The notes beneath the pieces were generated by a model. That model did not search any database and was not told the origin of the DNA. It saw only the letters and a list, made by a program, of their open reading frames with translations. The translations under genes were made by a program, and so were the position numbers. Below, piece by piece: positions 20,751-31,378 of a DNA stretch of 64,000 bases (its first letter is position 1; every line of letters begins with the position of its first letter). Origin of the DNA: Symbiodinium natans (lineage: Eukaryota; Sar; Dinophyceae; Suessiales; Symbiodiniaceae); assembly GCA_905221605.1 (NCBI GenBank), contig CAJNDS010002111.1, forward strand, positions 127,001-191,000, read 5' to 3'.

Positions 20751-21026
20751 CTAAGGCAGCTAAGAGCATTGGGGTTGTACACGGCTGCAGGTGCTTCGGG
20801 CTCTTTGGATTTTGGGGCCTGCCACGGCTGGAAAGGCTTTGGTTGTGTGGCCTACGTACACAGTGCAACAGTGCAGAGGGCTCAGGGGGATGTTGCACGG
20901 TGACATGCTGGTGCTTTCGGGCCGGTGGGGACGATGTAGGCGAAAGGGTCTTGGAAAACTGAGCTGCGCACTGTTGCACCGTTAGTTTGTAGTTGCTTTT
21001 CGTTTCGACACTTTGCTCACAAGGCA

Positions 21027-21082
21027 TATACAGACACCGATGTGAGGCTGCTAATATACAGACACCGATGTGAGGCTGCTAA
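21027..21082 (+). repeat. 28 bp tandem duplication
   Basis: ATACAGACACCGATGTGAGG and the next 8 nt occur twice in tandem. Confidence 0.93.
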
Positions 21083-21954
21083 CCTACATGTCTTACAAAC
21101 GAATGCTGTTTGTGCCTTTTTCATGCCTTCCTGACGACATGCTTCGGCATCCCAGTCTCTGCAACACGGAAGACCTGAAAACATCCCTGTCCGTGCAATC
21201 CTCTTTACGGGGTTTAGGGTTTAGGGCGTTTGCTGTCACCTCATCTGAGCCTTCTGCTGACACCTCTGTGCACCGCCAGGCGAAACTGCAGGTGCGAAAG
21301 GCAGGTTGGGAAACCGAGACGAGTGCTTCAAGACCGAATCCTAAACAGGACCAATGAAGCTTTCCGAGCGTAACCTCCCAAATCCTCAAAAAAACTCAAC
21401 CTGCAGGTGCAAAGGGTGCTTAACCCCAGGCGAAGGCACGACCTGGAGTCCTAACTCCGTAAAATTTGGGTTGCAGGGTTGGCCCCTTGGGGCCTTGGCC
21501 TTAAACTGACTCCAGTTAGTCATCCAGAAGCCGAAGCTGATCCCCAGAGCCTAATTAGGGGTGGTGACGGACTTTTAAGCACGTCGAGACGTCTTGGAGA
21601 ATTCGAAGCCTCAACTCCGAAATTCTGACGCAGGGCTCAATAATTCGAGCACTTGGGGTTTTTTGGGCTCTCATCGTCTCAGGGCGCTCAACCAACCGTC
21701 AGATCATCTGGTGACTCCCCTGGCCTTGTATGGTAGCACGTAGAAAGGAACCGGCACGAGGCGGCTCACAGGGTCCCGCATGGTCTCCTGCAGGAAACTT
21801 AGGAGCTTTGGGGAAGTTTAGGGTTGCTTAGGGTTGCTTAGGGTTGTTTAGGGGTTTAGGGTTTAGGGTTTAGGGTTTAGGGTCTCAGACTTAGAGTTCC
21901 CCGACTTAGGGTTCCCCCTGGGCTTGATCTAGACTACACAGCGTAACCTGGGAA

Positions 21955-22550
21955 AGGGAGCTGAAATAAAGGAGCCCTAAACCCTTAACCCCAAACCCCA
22001 AACCCTAAACCCTAAACACTAGCCCTAAACCCTAAACCCTAAAGCCTAAAGCCTAAACCCTAAACCCTAAACCCTCAACCCTAAACCCTAAACCCCAACC
22101 CTCAAAAAAGGGGAAGAGGGGCCTATCCCCGGGTCCGAGTGATTGAAACGCAGTCATGCCCTTTTGCGCGTCAGGTTCACAGATCTTTGGAAGCGGGAAG
22201 CACCTTACGTATCAACAATCACTAGACCTAAGGGCAACCTAGGATTAGAAGGGTGCCCTCTTGGGTTTAAAGGGGCTTATATGCGAACCTACTCTGACCA
22301 AGTATCTACTGTATCCTACTCCCTGTCTGCCAACGGCTTGAGCGAGCCTGTCGGGTGGGCGTGTGAGTCTGGGGAGGGGGGAAGAAAGAGAGAGCTTGTT
22401 CCCGAAGTGGATAAACCCTAAACTCCAAACCCCAAACCCTAAACCCTAAACACTAGCCCTAAACCCTAAACCCTAAACCCTAAACCCTAAAGCCTAAACC
22501 CTAAACCCTAAACCCTAAACCCTAAACCCTAAACCCCAAACCCTAAACCG
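21955..22550 (-). repeat. Two CCCTAAA arrays sharing an irregular order of variants
   Basis: Arrays 21980-22105 and 22412-22550 both contain the order CCCCAAA, CCCTAAA, then ACACTAG, then CCCTAAA and CCTAAAG, suggesting a segmental duplication about 430 bp apart. Confidence 0.85.
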
Positions 22551-22639
22551 ACCACGGGGCATGCCTCCAGCTCGGAGGGAACCAAGGTCCTGGCCAAGGG
22601 GCTCCGGCTCGGTCGGCTTTGGGCTTCGAGTTGCTTCCG

Positions 22640-23390
22640 GGCTTCTTGGTTTTAGGGTCCTTTTCGGGGTTCTTTTAAGGGGTTCTTTTAAGGGGTTGTT
22701 TAGGGTTTTTGTTTAGGGTTTCTTGGTTTCAGGGTCTTTGAGGGTTCTTTTTAGGCTTTCTTTTTTTTGGGGGGGGAGGGGGGGGGGGTAAGGTTTTTTG
22801 GGGGGTTTTAGGGTCTTCGGGTTTCCTTGGCTTCCTGGCTTTAGGGTCTTTTTAGGGTTCTTTTGGGGGGTCTTAGGGTCTTCGGGTCTTAGGGCTTTAG
22901 GATCCTAAAGTTTAGTCTTCTATTTTGCTTCTGGTCTTAGGGTCTTAGGTTTTAGGACCTTTGGCTCTTTTAGGGTTTTTTGAGTTTTTAGGATCTTCGG
23001 GTCTTAGGGTTTTAGGGTTGTATTGAGGGTTGGCGATCAGCATAGATGTTGCGTTGGTTGAAGGCTTACTCTGGGGGTTACGGGTCCCTTGTCGATGGGA
23101 TTGTGTAGGGCTTCGTGGGCCGGGTAATAAGTAGGTGCACTAACAAGACTGCTCACCGCTGAACCCGAAACCCCAAATATCTTGTGCCCTGAAAGGTCCT
23201 CAGCTTCTGGTAGAGGAAAAGGGACGCATGCCTGAGCTTTCCGTGCGGTTGCGGGATCGGGTTTTTGCAGTCTGCAGTGCTGTGATGCGACCTTGTGCAT
23301 GCTCACAGAGTGCACCAGCTGCAAGAAGCTTGCGCAGAGCTGATCTAGCCGACTCGTGCTGACTTGCCTTCTGCTCCTTAGCTGTCTTCC
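22640..23390. other. GT-rich degenerate TTTAGGG-like DNA and GTPase 3' flank
   Basis: 22640-23030 is decayed GGGTTCTTTT/TAGGGTCTT sequence. 23030-23390 is the downstream flank of the GTPase gene. Confidence 0.55.
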
Positions 23391-24289
23391 TTAGCTGTCA
23401 GCCACCCGATAGGCCATGACCCTGTCTATGTACATGTCCAGCCATGCATAGAACGGGTCGTCGATCCGCTCGCCAGTTTTGCAGGAAACCGCAAAGAACG
23501 GCCACCCCTGCTCCGCAGCCATCTCCAGCGCCTCCTCTTGGGTCACTTCGGGCTCAGCCGCATCTGCATGCGTGCCCACCATGCAGATACACCGGCAGGA
23601 CTCGGGGTGCTTCTCCTGAGTTTCGCCAATGAGCCTCCGAATCTCCTCTAAAGAGGCGCGGCTTTTCAGTGAGAAAACTGCCAGGAAGCCCTGTGCTCCC
23701 TTGTAGTAGGCCGTTTCAATGGGCTTGAATCGCTCAAGCCCCGCTGCGTCCCAGACCTGGAGCTTCGTAGTGAGCCCTTCCTCAGACAGCCACTGAAAGG
23801 TGCTGAACTCCACACCAACCTTGGTCCAGCAACCATCTTATAAGGGCAACCTTTTTTGGGTTGAGTTATTGTATAAGGGAAACCAGAACCCGAGAAAAGG
23901 GCAAAGGGCACCACTGGGCTGCCAAGCAACCGTAGGCGTGTATGCCTCGACGAAGGCTTTGCGGCCGACTGCCCTCAGCAACGAGGACTTTCCGGAGCCC
24001 GCTCCACCTTGGTAGCCCAGCAACCATATCACATTAAGGGCACCCTTTTTCTGGTTGGTTACGTTATAAGGGAACCCATAACCAAAAAAAAGGGTCAAGG
24101 GTGCCACTGGGCTACCAAGCCACCGATGAGAAGGCACTTGGCCGACACGTCGTGGTCGCTTGTAGACGCCAGGTTGCTGTACTTGCCCAGGGTGGTGTAC
24201 TTGCCCGTGGTCCTCCTGACCAGGTGCCTTAGTTGGCGCTCGACGGCTTCCCCCAGCCAGAGATCCCGTAACTCCGATAGATGGCCCTA
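23391..24289 (-). CDS. Ras/Rab-like small GTPase, three exons visible, 5' end not found
   Basis: Exons (minus strand) are about 24289-24124, 24007-23931 and 23819-23391; removing 24123-24008 and 23930-23820 gives one open frame. The join restores a P-loop reading CLLIGGAGSGKSSLLRAVG (G1), then AYTPTVGVEFSTF (switch I/G2), VWDAAGLERF (G3, matching WDxAGxE), VGTHAD (where NKxD is usual, so the G4 Asn/Lys are replaced) and SCKTGE (G5, usually SAK). The protein ends ...YRVADS, with a TAA stop at 23391-23393 and no C-terminal prenylation cysteines, unlike typical Rabs. The upstream exon reads ELRDLWLGEAVERQLRHLVR and is open to an in-frame TAG near 24290, so a further 5' exon is needed. Family members bind and hydrolyse GTP as trafficking or signalling switches; the altered G4 makes nucleotide specificity uncertain. 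Both introns are transposon-like insertions (listed separately). Confidence 0.85.
23820..23930 (-). mobile_element. Introner-type intron 1 of 2 in the GTPase gene (family G)
   Basis: This 111 bp intron interrupts the switch I codons. On the minus strand the exon ends CCTACG, the intron starts GTTGCTTGGCAGCCCAG and ends GGTTGCTGGACCAAG, and the exon resumes GTTGGTGTGGAG. Termini CTTGG...CCAAG form an inverted repeat, and GTTG is duplicated on both sides as a 4-bp target site. The donor GT is from the duplicated target and the acceptor AG is the end of the element, so splicing removes element plus one target copy and restores the frame. Confidence 0.82.
24008..24123 (-). mobile_element. Introner-type intron 2 of 2 in the GTPase gene (family G)
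   Basis: This 116 bp intron lies inside the P-loop coding sequence. On the minus strand the exon ends CTCATCG, the intron starts GTGGCTTGGTAGCCCAG and ends CTGGGCTACCAAG, and the exon resumes GTGGAGCGGGC. Terminal inverted repeats CTTGGTAGCCCAG are perfect and GTGG is duplicated as the target site. It shares its organisation and internal motifs (a run reading AAGGGTG, then GGTTGCTGG near the end) with the intron at 23820-23930, so the two are copies of one element. Confidence 0.83.
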
Positions 24290-24559
24290 CTCCGTGTAAG
24301 TCCGAGACGACGACCCAAAACAAAACCAACAGGTAAGGCTTCGGAAGAACTTTCTGGAACTCTCCGGGCCCCTTAACATTCAAACATGCCCCAAGCCCTG
24401 CCTATAAACCCCCCAAAGGCCCTGCGTAGGACCCTGGTCTAAGGAGTCATACTCGGACCCCCTAATTTTGTTGTGAATGGAGAAGGAACATACATTTAAG
24501 AGGTTCCCTTCATATCCTCCAAAGGTGGCCCTTATCTATGCCCTGAGGGGATCTTTAAA

Positions 24560-24820
24560 ACACCCCTAAACCCTAAACCCTAAACCCTAAACCCTAAACC
24601 CTAAACCCTAAACCCCCCAAACCCAAGGGTGCAACCCAAGGTAGAGGGCTAAAGCCCGCAAGGACCCCGCTTTAGACTGCAGGGCCCGAGCTGCAGGGAC
24701 TCATCCTCGGTGAGATTCAGCTCCCCAAGCCTCAACCCCAAACCCTAAACCCTTCAGGGTTCAGGGTTCAGGGTTTAGGGTTTAGGGTTTAGGGTTTAGG
24801 GTTCAGGGTTTAGGGTTTAG
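24560..24820. repeat. CCCTAAA then TTTAGGG/TTCAGGG arrays
   Basis: CCCTAAA 24560-24615 and TTTAGGG 24752-24820 enclose a GC-rich island of about 130 bp. Confidence 0.92.
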
Positions 24821-24904
24821 GGCTTCAGCCTCTGTTCACCACCAAGGAGGCGCAAGTCTCAGGGGGCTAAGGGTGGAAGGGGCGGCATTTCGAAGGCTAG
24901 TAGT

Positions 24905-25050
24905 CATTTTAATACAATCTTGATTGTGCTTGTTGTTATTGCTATTGTGATTGTTATTGTTATCGTTCTTGTTATTGTTGTCATTATTATTGTTACTATT
25001 ATTGTAATTCTTGTTCTTGTTATTATGATTACTGTTTTACCAGTACTATT
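24905..25050 (+). repeat. Degenerate TTGTTATT microsatellite
   Basis: T-rich strand with ATTGTT/GTTATT units; no gene. Confidence 0.85.
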
Positions 25051-25319
25051 CTGCATACTACTGTTGGTATGCTGGGGGGTTCGATTTCCGCGTGTGGAAA
25101 ACTTATCGCAAGGAGTCGGGGCCCTCTCAGTTCGGGCCCTGAAGGTCCGAAAAGAAAATTGGGAACGCCTTCGAAAACCCAACCCCCATCAATCCACCCC
25201 CTTTACGCCTCACCTAACCCTAAACCCTCAACCCTCAACTCTAAACCCTAAACCCTAAACCCTAACCCCTAACCCCTCAACCCTAATCCCCAAACCCTAA
25301 ACCTCCTCAACCCACAAAC

Positions 25320-25413
25320 CCATCTCCGCACACAGCCGCTGCGAGCGCCTCGCCGTGCGTGCCAGGAGCTCGGTGCCGCGCAGCAGAGAGAGGCGACCGG
25401 TGGAGGCCTCGAG
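25320..25413 (-). CDS. Candidate exon
   Basis: Minus strand: acceptor CTCAAAG, then LEASTGRLSLLRGTELLART and on to ARRSQRLCAEM, then donor G|GTTTGTGGG (31 codons plus 1 nt). Flanked by CCCTAAA-like repeats left and TTTAGGG right. It lies upstream of the GTPase gene on the same strand; whether it belongs to it is unknown. Confidence 0.52.
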
Positions 25414-25589
25414 CTTTGAGGCTCTGAGGCTAAGGAGTTTAGGGTTTAGGGTTTGGGATTTAGGGTTTAGGGTTTAGGGTTGAGGGTTAGGGCGGGTTTT
25501 TAAGGCGGGTGGTTTCGAGGAGGGAATAAGGTTTGAGGGCATTGAGGTCCATGGAACTGAGGGGTTTTGAAAGATGAAGCCGGAGGAAA

Positions 25590-25735
25590 GTTCGATGATG
25601 ATGATGACGATGATGATGGTGACGATGGTGACGATGATGATGATGATGATGATGATGACGACGACGATGATGATGATGATGACGATGACTAGACGATGAC
25701 GATGATGATGATGATGATGATGATGATGAGCAGGA
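25590..25735 (+). repeat. (GAT)n/(GAC)n microsatellite
   Basis: Trinucleotide GATGAC tract of about 145 bp. On the minus strand it would encode His or Ile runs, not treated as a gene. Confidence 0.93.
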
Positions 25736-26039
25736 TGAGCTACTGCAGTGAACTCTGGGTAGGGACAACACCTGACATACGCGCAACCCCTTGAGGAGCT
25801 TTTTGAAGCCTCTGCGACTCTGCGATGTTCCATTACCCAACAATTTTTCATAACCAACAGCGGGATCCTCACGGCAAACAACAACCAACCCCTTTTCTCC
25901 AACATGCTCAAAACACCTGCCCAGGCGAAATAGGGCCCAGCCGCACCCTGCAGAGATTGGAGCAGCACGGCCACCGACCGACCGGCGGGCAGCGCCTCCT
26001 TGAGAACCACCTGCAAGAAGTTTTTCGGGGAACTAACTG

Positions 26040-26640
26040 CTAGCCTTTAAGGCTTTATAGAAGCTTGCATTTGTCGCTTGAGGGCTCGGACTCTTGGGCC
26101 TGGGCAGAGCGCAACAAGGTCTTCCAAGCTTCAACCTATAAATTTCTACATCCCCTCTACGCCCCACGAGACTTGACACTGTAGGGATGGCTGGACCCTA
26201 AACTCAAGGCCTAGGCCGCCCCCTACGGCGCAAGGTCGTTCGCCCGCCTCCCACAACTCGGAGGTCGGTAGCCCCCTTATTCAAGTCAACATGCCCCAAG
26301 CGGGAGGGCAAAGCCTGTTCGCGATTCTTGGACCCCAAAACCCCCGTAGCACCGTTCCTGGGAGACCCCTCGCGAATCTGAGACTTAACAGCTGTTGGAG
26401 CCATGGGATCTTGAGACCCGCCTGCCACCTCGGCGATGACCTCGCTTGGACCGCCCAACCCAAGCTCCCCCCTGGGACAGCCTGTTCATCTTCATCAATT
26501 CCTGAGGCCACAACAACCCTCTGAGTTTATGGCCACAAAAAAAGGGAATAGGTTTGAGTGAGCTTCGCACCTGGCGAAGCTTTCGAGCCTATCCTGCATC
26601 CCAACCTTCACACCATCTGCGCCACGTTACAGCAAAACCT
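26040..26640. other. Non-repetitive stretch, no gene decided
   Basis: Both strands are open between 26200 and 26520 and I cannot choose; no splice-bounded exon stands out. Confidence 0.4.
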
Positions 26641-26812
26641 AAACCCTAAACCCTGAACCCTAAACCCTAAACCCTAAACCCTAAACCCTCAACCCTAAAC
26701 CCTAGGAGCTTGGGGGCCCCGCCTCGCCGGAGGGGGCCAGGATCCGCACCGGAACCAAGGGCTCGGGCTCCGGAGGAGCTTCTCTCGCTGGCAAAGCCAT
26801 CATGACAATTGG

Positions 26813-26813
<1 letters not shown>

Positions 26814-26850
<37 letters not shown>

Positions 26851-27045
26851 GGGTTAGGGTTTAGGGTTTAGGGTTTAGGGTTTAGGGTTTAGGGTTTAGG
26901 GTTTAGGGTTTAGGGTTTTAGGGTTTTAGGGTTTTAGGGTTTAGGGTTTAGGGTTTAGGGTTTAGGGTTTAGGTTTCCTGTAGGGTTTAGGGTCTAGGGT
27001 CTAGGGTCTATGGTCTATGGTCTAGGGTTTAGGGTTTAGGGTTCC
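26814..27045 (+). repeat. 36-nt G run followed by TTTAGGG array
   Basis: An unbroken run of about 36 G (26814-26849) runs straight into TTTAGGG repeats with TTTTAGGG and TCTAGGG variants. Confidence 0.95.
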
Positions 27046-27281
27046 GGTTCCACGGGCCTTGAAGGGATGTGAGCCTGTAAGACAAGGGAACGCGGACACG
27101 ACCGGGCATCCTCGAATCCCGCAACCCCTTGAAGCACGAGCCCAGCCGAGTCACAAAAAACCCTGAACCCCGAAACCCCTACCCCTACACCCGAGGCCCC
27201 ACAGACCTGAAGCCCAAAGCCCTGAAGGCCCCCTTAAGCCACCCTCCCTCTCACCCACGCTCCCAAACTTCTGAACCCCTT

Positions 27282-27404
27282 CTTGGAGGTTCATGGGTTA
27301 GAAGGAGGGTTATAAGTACCCTGAGTGGAGTTATATAAGCATAATTACCTAAGCATAATTACCATACTTATAACCCGAATTATAAACACCCGTGAGCCTC
27401 CAAG
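27282..27404. mobile_element. Family A element
   Basis: CTTGGAGGTTCATGGGTTAG to CGTGAGCCTCCAAG, with an internal duplication of AGCATAATTACC. Confidence 0.88.
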
Positions 27405-27469
27405 TAAGCGGTTTAGCTTGTCAGGGGCTAAGGTGCTCCTGGTCACCATGATGCCCCGGAACCCTGCAA

Positions 27470-27760
27470 ACCTACAAACCCTGAAGCCCTGAAACCTCAA
27501 AACCCTGAAACCCTTGAATCCCTGAAACGCTAGAGCCTTGAAACCCTCACAGGCCCCAGGCACTCAAGCCTTGAAACCCTCAACCCTAAGCCTGAAACCC
27601 CTGAAACCCCTGAAACCCCTGAAACCCCTGAAGCCCCCGAAAGCCCTGAAACCCCTGAAGCCCCTGAAACCCTCAGAGGCCCTAAACCCTAACCCTAAAC
27701 CCTAAACCCCTGAAACCTCTGAAACCACCGAAACCCCTGAAACCCTAAAGCCTTGAAACC
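27470..27760 (-). repeat. Degenerate CCCTGAAAC repeats
   Basis: CCTGAAACC units of 9-10 bp in loose tandem, distinct from the heptamer arrays but similar in composition. Confidence 0.75.
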
Positions 27761-27841
27761 CTCATAGGCTCCAGGCAGCAGCCGCCCAAAGGAACCGCGG
27801 CCTGCACAGAGTGGGGCAAGTCCTGTGTGAAACCAGGGTTG

Positions 27842-27985
27842 GGGCTTCAGGGTGTAAGGTTTAGGGTTTAGGGGAAGAGTAACCCGGGAATAGAAATGGT
27901 ACCCAATGCTAGGGTTGAGGGTTCGGGGTGTAAGGTTTAGGGTTTAGGGAAGAGGGACCCAGGAATAGAAATGGTACCCTTTTGG
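27842..27985 (+). repeat. About 80 bp direct duplication
   Basis: GTGTAAGGTTTAGGGTTTAG followed by AAGAG..ACCC..GGAATAGAAATGGTACCC occurs twice (27852 and 27928). Each copy carries a small telomere-like stretch. Confidence 0.8.
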
Positions 27986-28062
27986 CTTAAAGGGGCTTCG
28001 AAGGGAACCCCCCCACCGCCCAAAAAAAGTAATAAGGGCCTACTCTGGGCCCGCGTGTGTAG
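27970..28062. mobile_element. Family L element
   Basis: AATAGAAATGGTACCCTTTT to GGGCCTACTCTGGGCC. Confidence 0.65.
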
Positions 28063-28675
28063 GGTACAAGTTAGGGCAAAATATGACCCTTAAAATGCCA
28101 GAACTGCGAGTAGGTTCGATGCTTTTGACTCGGCTGGGCAAACAATCCTCGTTAGAGCTGGGGGGTCGCCCTGAAGCAAAACAAGCTCGCCTTTGTTGGC
28201 TTGGGCCTCCCATCAGGCCTGAAAGCCGAAAACCCTAACTCCTAAGCCAAAGCCTGAACCCTAAACCCTCCAAAGCCGTAAGCCCCAAACCCTAAAACCT
28301 AAACCCTAAATCCTCAAATGTAAGGCTGAAGGATGCTTATATCTAAATTTATCGGTCTACTATCTAAATGTTTGCCTTCAAGCCAAGGGGACTTCAGGGC
28401 TTTGGGGGTTGGGTCGAGGGAGCCTCGACTCCCCAAACACCCGCGGAAACAAAGGTACGCTCTACGTTGCAGGGGGGGGTCCCAGCCGAAGAACAAGCCT
28501 GAAAATCGCTGACATTCAGGGGTTAGGGTTTTGGGTTTAGGGCTTAGGGTCGTAGAGCCGTACCCCCACGCCGGTCAGACTTGGACCGTTTTCCCGTTGT
28601 CGGGTCTGGGCAGTTTGGGCTTCGCATTTAAGGTTTTGGGCCTTGGGTGGGTTTAGTTTAGGGCTTAGGGCGCAG

Positions 28676-28773
28676 GAGAAGACCTGATCCAGGCAAAGAA
28701 CCGCGCCTATCTCGAGCGTGGTCTGAAAGGCTTGGCCCTGCCAACGGAGGCATTCTGCGCAAGCTACCGTTGA
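28676..28773 (+). CDS. Candidate terminal exon
   Basis: Plus strand: acceptor GGGCGCAG, then EDLIQAKNRAYLERGLKGLA and on to LPTEAFCASYR, with TGA at 28771-28773. Preceded by TTTAGGG-like repeats. Confidence 0.48.
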
Positions 28774-29325
28774 AGACCTGCATCCCTGAAAACTCTGAGC
28801 CCTGCCCCAATTCCCTCAAAACTCTAAACTCTGCCCTAAAACGCTGGAATGCTTGGGTACCCCAAGCCATCCTAAACCCTCCTACACCTCCTCACCCTAA
28901 ACCCTAAACCCTAAACCCTAAACCCTAAACACAGACCCCAAAACCCTAAAACCCCGAACCTTACAGGCTTTAGGGCCAACGGAAGCCGAGGGTTTGGGCT
29001 TTTGAGAGGCGATCTCGCGTAGGGGCTTGGGGCTTACGGGGCCTTGGGGGACGTAGGTTTAGGGTTTAGGGTTAAGGGTTTGGGGTTTAGGGTTTTCGGG
29101 TTCACTAGGACTTACCGGGTTTCGGATTCTTAGCTCAAGGCGTCCAGCAGCATGTTAAACCTAAACACCTTGCAGGCTTTCACTTTGCCAAAGCTGCAAG
29201 AAGGTGTGTGTGTGTGTGTGTGACCTGGGGTGCAACGACACAAAGTACCAGGGAAGCAGATACCACAGTGGCCGAGGGCGATGCAACGTCTGTCCGCATG
29301 GGATTACCCAAACTCGACGCCGTAC

Positions 29326-29437
29326 TATAGGGGTTCAGAATCATTACTACTTGCATTCCCTTATGACCCCCTACATGAAGTTACGAGAATGCCCCCCCAA
29401 AACCCTGTTCCAATTCGTAAGGCCCCTATATTACACT
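29326..29437. mobile_element. Family D element, reverse orientation
   Basis: TATAGGGGTTCAGAATCATT to CAATTCGTAAGGCCCCTATA. Confidence 0.82.
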
Positions 29438-29649
29438 GAACCCAAAAAATTAGTTTTAGCGGCTTCTGAGTGATATACAGTACCCAAAGAATGCGAAATT
29501 CTTCCCAAGAATCCCTAAGTTTACGCCCCCTCTTGCAGCACACTGCCGACCTGCCTCGGCGAAGCCGTTGAGGGCACCGGGGAGCTGCGAAAGAGGGCAC
29601 CCAGGAGGATGGGAGGCTTCAAGGGCTTGAGGGGTTGGGGGATATGACA

Positions 29650-29940
29650 TTGCTTAGTGGGGGGGGAGCGCGGCATGGCATGGTATCGTTTCGTTCGTAT
29701 CGTATGGTATAGTACAGTATATCGTATGGTGTAGCGTAGCGTAGCAAAGCAAATAGCATCGTATAGTATAGTCTAGTATGGTATGGTATAGTATAGCACA
29801 GTACATTATAGTAGAAAACAGTATAAGTATAGCATGATCCAAAAAGATAGGAGAGTCAAAACCCAAACACCACATCTAATTAGATAGGACCGTCAAAACC
29901 GAAACACCATACATCGGTATACACACACACACACACCGGT
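29650..29940. repeat. Degenerate GTATAGTATG tract and CA repeat
   Basis: AT-rich pentamer-like repeats 29680-29830 and (CA)n 29918-29936; no gene seen. Confidence 0.8.
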
Positions 29941-30064
29941 GTACACGACCACACCACACCCCCAGAAGTGCCGCTGGATGTAGGGCAGGCCTACACGGGT
30001 TCACGTGCGTCCCTTCTCATACGAGCAGAAAACTGACAGCGCGCAAAAGCCTTGCACAGACTTC

Positions 30065-30132
30065 TCAACCCTGGGTGGCACGAGCCTCCGCCACAGCTTC
30101 AGCCACCCGCTTGCGAAACTCGAAAATGAAGC
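30065..30132 (-). CDS. Candidate terminal exon
   Basis: Minus strand: acceptor GGCACAG, then FIFEFRKRVAEAVAEARATQ, then Gly and TGA at 30065-30067. Amphipathic helix with alternating Ala/Glu/Arg. Confidence 0.47.
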
Positions 30133-30331
30133 CTGTGCCGGGCACACTCGCGCATTAGAAGGTTTAGGATTTGGATTTGGGCTTTAGGGTTTAGGGTTTA
30201 GGGCTTTTGGGTTTAGGGTGTAGGGTTCAAGAAACAAAGGCTGCTGCTGACCGAAGGCCCAAAACCCGACCGGGCACCAAAGACCACACCGTCCGCAAGC
30301 CCCCGCTGCCATCGCACGAAAGGTGCCCACA

Positions 30332-30500
30332 TGGGAGTTTACGAAAATAGGGTTTAGGGTTTAGGGTTTAGGGTTTAGGGTTTAGGGTTTAGTAGGGTTT
30401 AGGGTTTAGGGGTTAGGGTTTAGGGTTTACCCCCAAATAGTAGGATCCCCTTATTCAGAGGACCCCGATAAGGTACCCCGAATTTCGGAAACCCCGACAT
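30332..30500. mobile_element. Family F element interrupted by a TTTAGGG array
   Basis: GGGAGTTTACGAAAATAGGG at left; TTTAGGG repeats at 30347-30430; then CCCCCAAATAGTAGGATCC, which follows the left end directly in the copy at 6538; right end GAATTTCGGAAAC. Confidence 0.78.
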
Positions 30501-30906
30501 GATCAGCCACATGATCCCAAAGGCCTCAACACCGAACCCGCAAGGGGCAGCTGGCACTTAATTGACAAAGAATTTCCCCTCGAAAGCCCTTGTTTCAAAA
30601 CCCAGAAGATCCCGGAAATAGCTTCTAATTGAGGACCTTGAGTTCAGCCCAGCTGGGGGCTCTGGCTTTTCATGATGAACAGCTTCCTCTCCAGCGATCC
30701 TCCGGCGATCAGAGCGTAGGACTGGGGCGCTTAGGCTTTCGGCTTGCGGGCGCTGCAAGAAGAGTTCAGGTGCGACATTTACAGAAAACAATTGTAGGAA
30801 CTGAACAAGCATATGAAACATTACAGTCTGTATGAAAATCCACCTGCCCATACAACCAACGAGCACAGTTTGCTTGCCACACTGGCCATGCAGTAGACGG
30901 GCATGA

Positions 30907-31225
30907 CAGGGTTTAGGGTTTAGGGTTTAGGGTTTAGGGTTTAGGGTTTAGGGTTTAGGGTTTAGGGTTTAGGGTTTAGGGTTTAGGGTTTAGGGTTTAG
31001 GGTTTAGGGTTTAGGGTTTAGGGTTTAGGGTTTAGGGTTTAGGGTTTAGGGTTAGGGGTTTAGGGTTTAGGGTTTAGGGTTTAGGGTTTAGGGTTTAGGG
31101 TTTAGGGTTTAGGGTTTAGGGTTTAGGGTTTAGGGTTTAGGGTTTAGGGTTTAGGGTTTAGGGTTTAGGGTTTAGGGTTTAGGGTTTAGGGTTAGGGGTT
31201 TAGGGTTTAGGGTTTAGGGTTAAGG
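30907..31225 (+). repeat. TTTAGGG array (about 320 bp)
   Basis: About 45 units, two of them altered to TTAGGGG at 31050 and 31193. These lie 143 bp apart, hinting at internal duplication. Confidence 0.98.
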
Positions 31226-31378
31226 GTGTAGAGCGCTCAAGTGGGGGAAGTGCCAGGGGGAAGTTTGGGGCTCCTTGCGCTCTCCAAAACAAGCCGCGAA
31301 ACATGGCAAGGTGCGGTGCTTTACCGGGACCTTGCTAACAGGTTTAGGGTGTAGGGTGTAGGGTTTAGGGTTTAGGGT

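Larger units (their letters stand above)
19960..21960. other. No clearly supported gene
   Basis: A minus frame at 20213-20437 (ALQERFVRAVLFRGGQDQPT) is protein-like but has no ATG or proven splice sites. The rest, apart from listed repeats, shows nothing. Confidence 0.45.

Noticed and set aside
23838..24383. 181-residue minus frame
   Set aside because: It reads through both introner elements; only the P-loop segment is in the right frame.
24920..25258. Hydrophobic Ile/Val-rich frame resembling a membrane segment
   Set aside because: Encoded by the TTGTTATT microsatellite.
25474..26016. His- or Ile-rich frames
   Set aside because: Encoded by the (GAT)n microsatellite.
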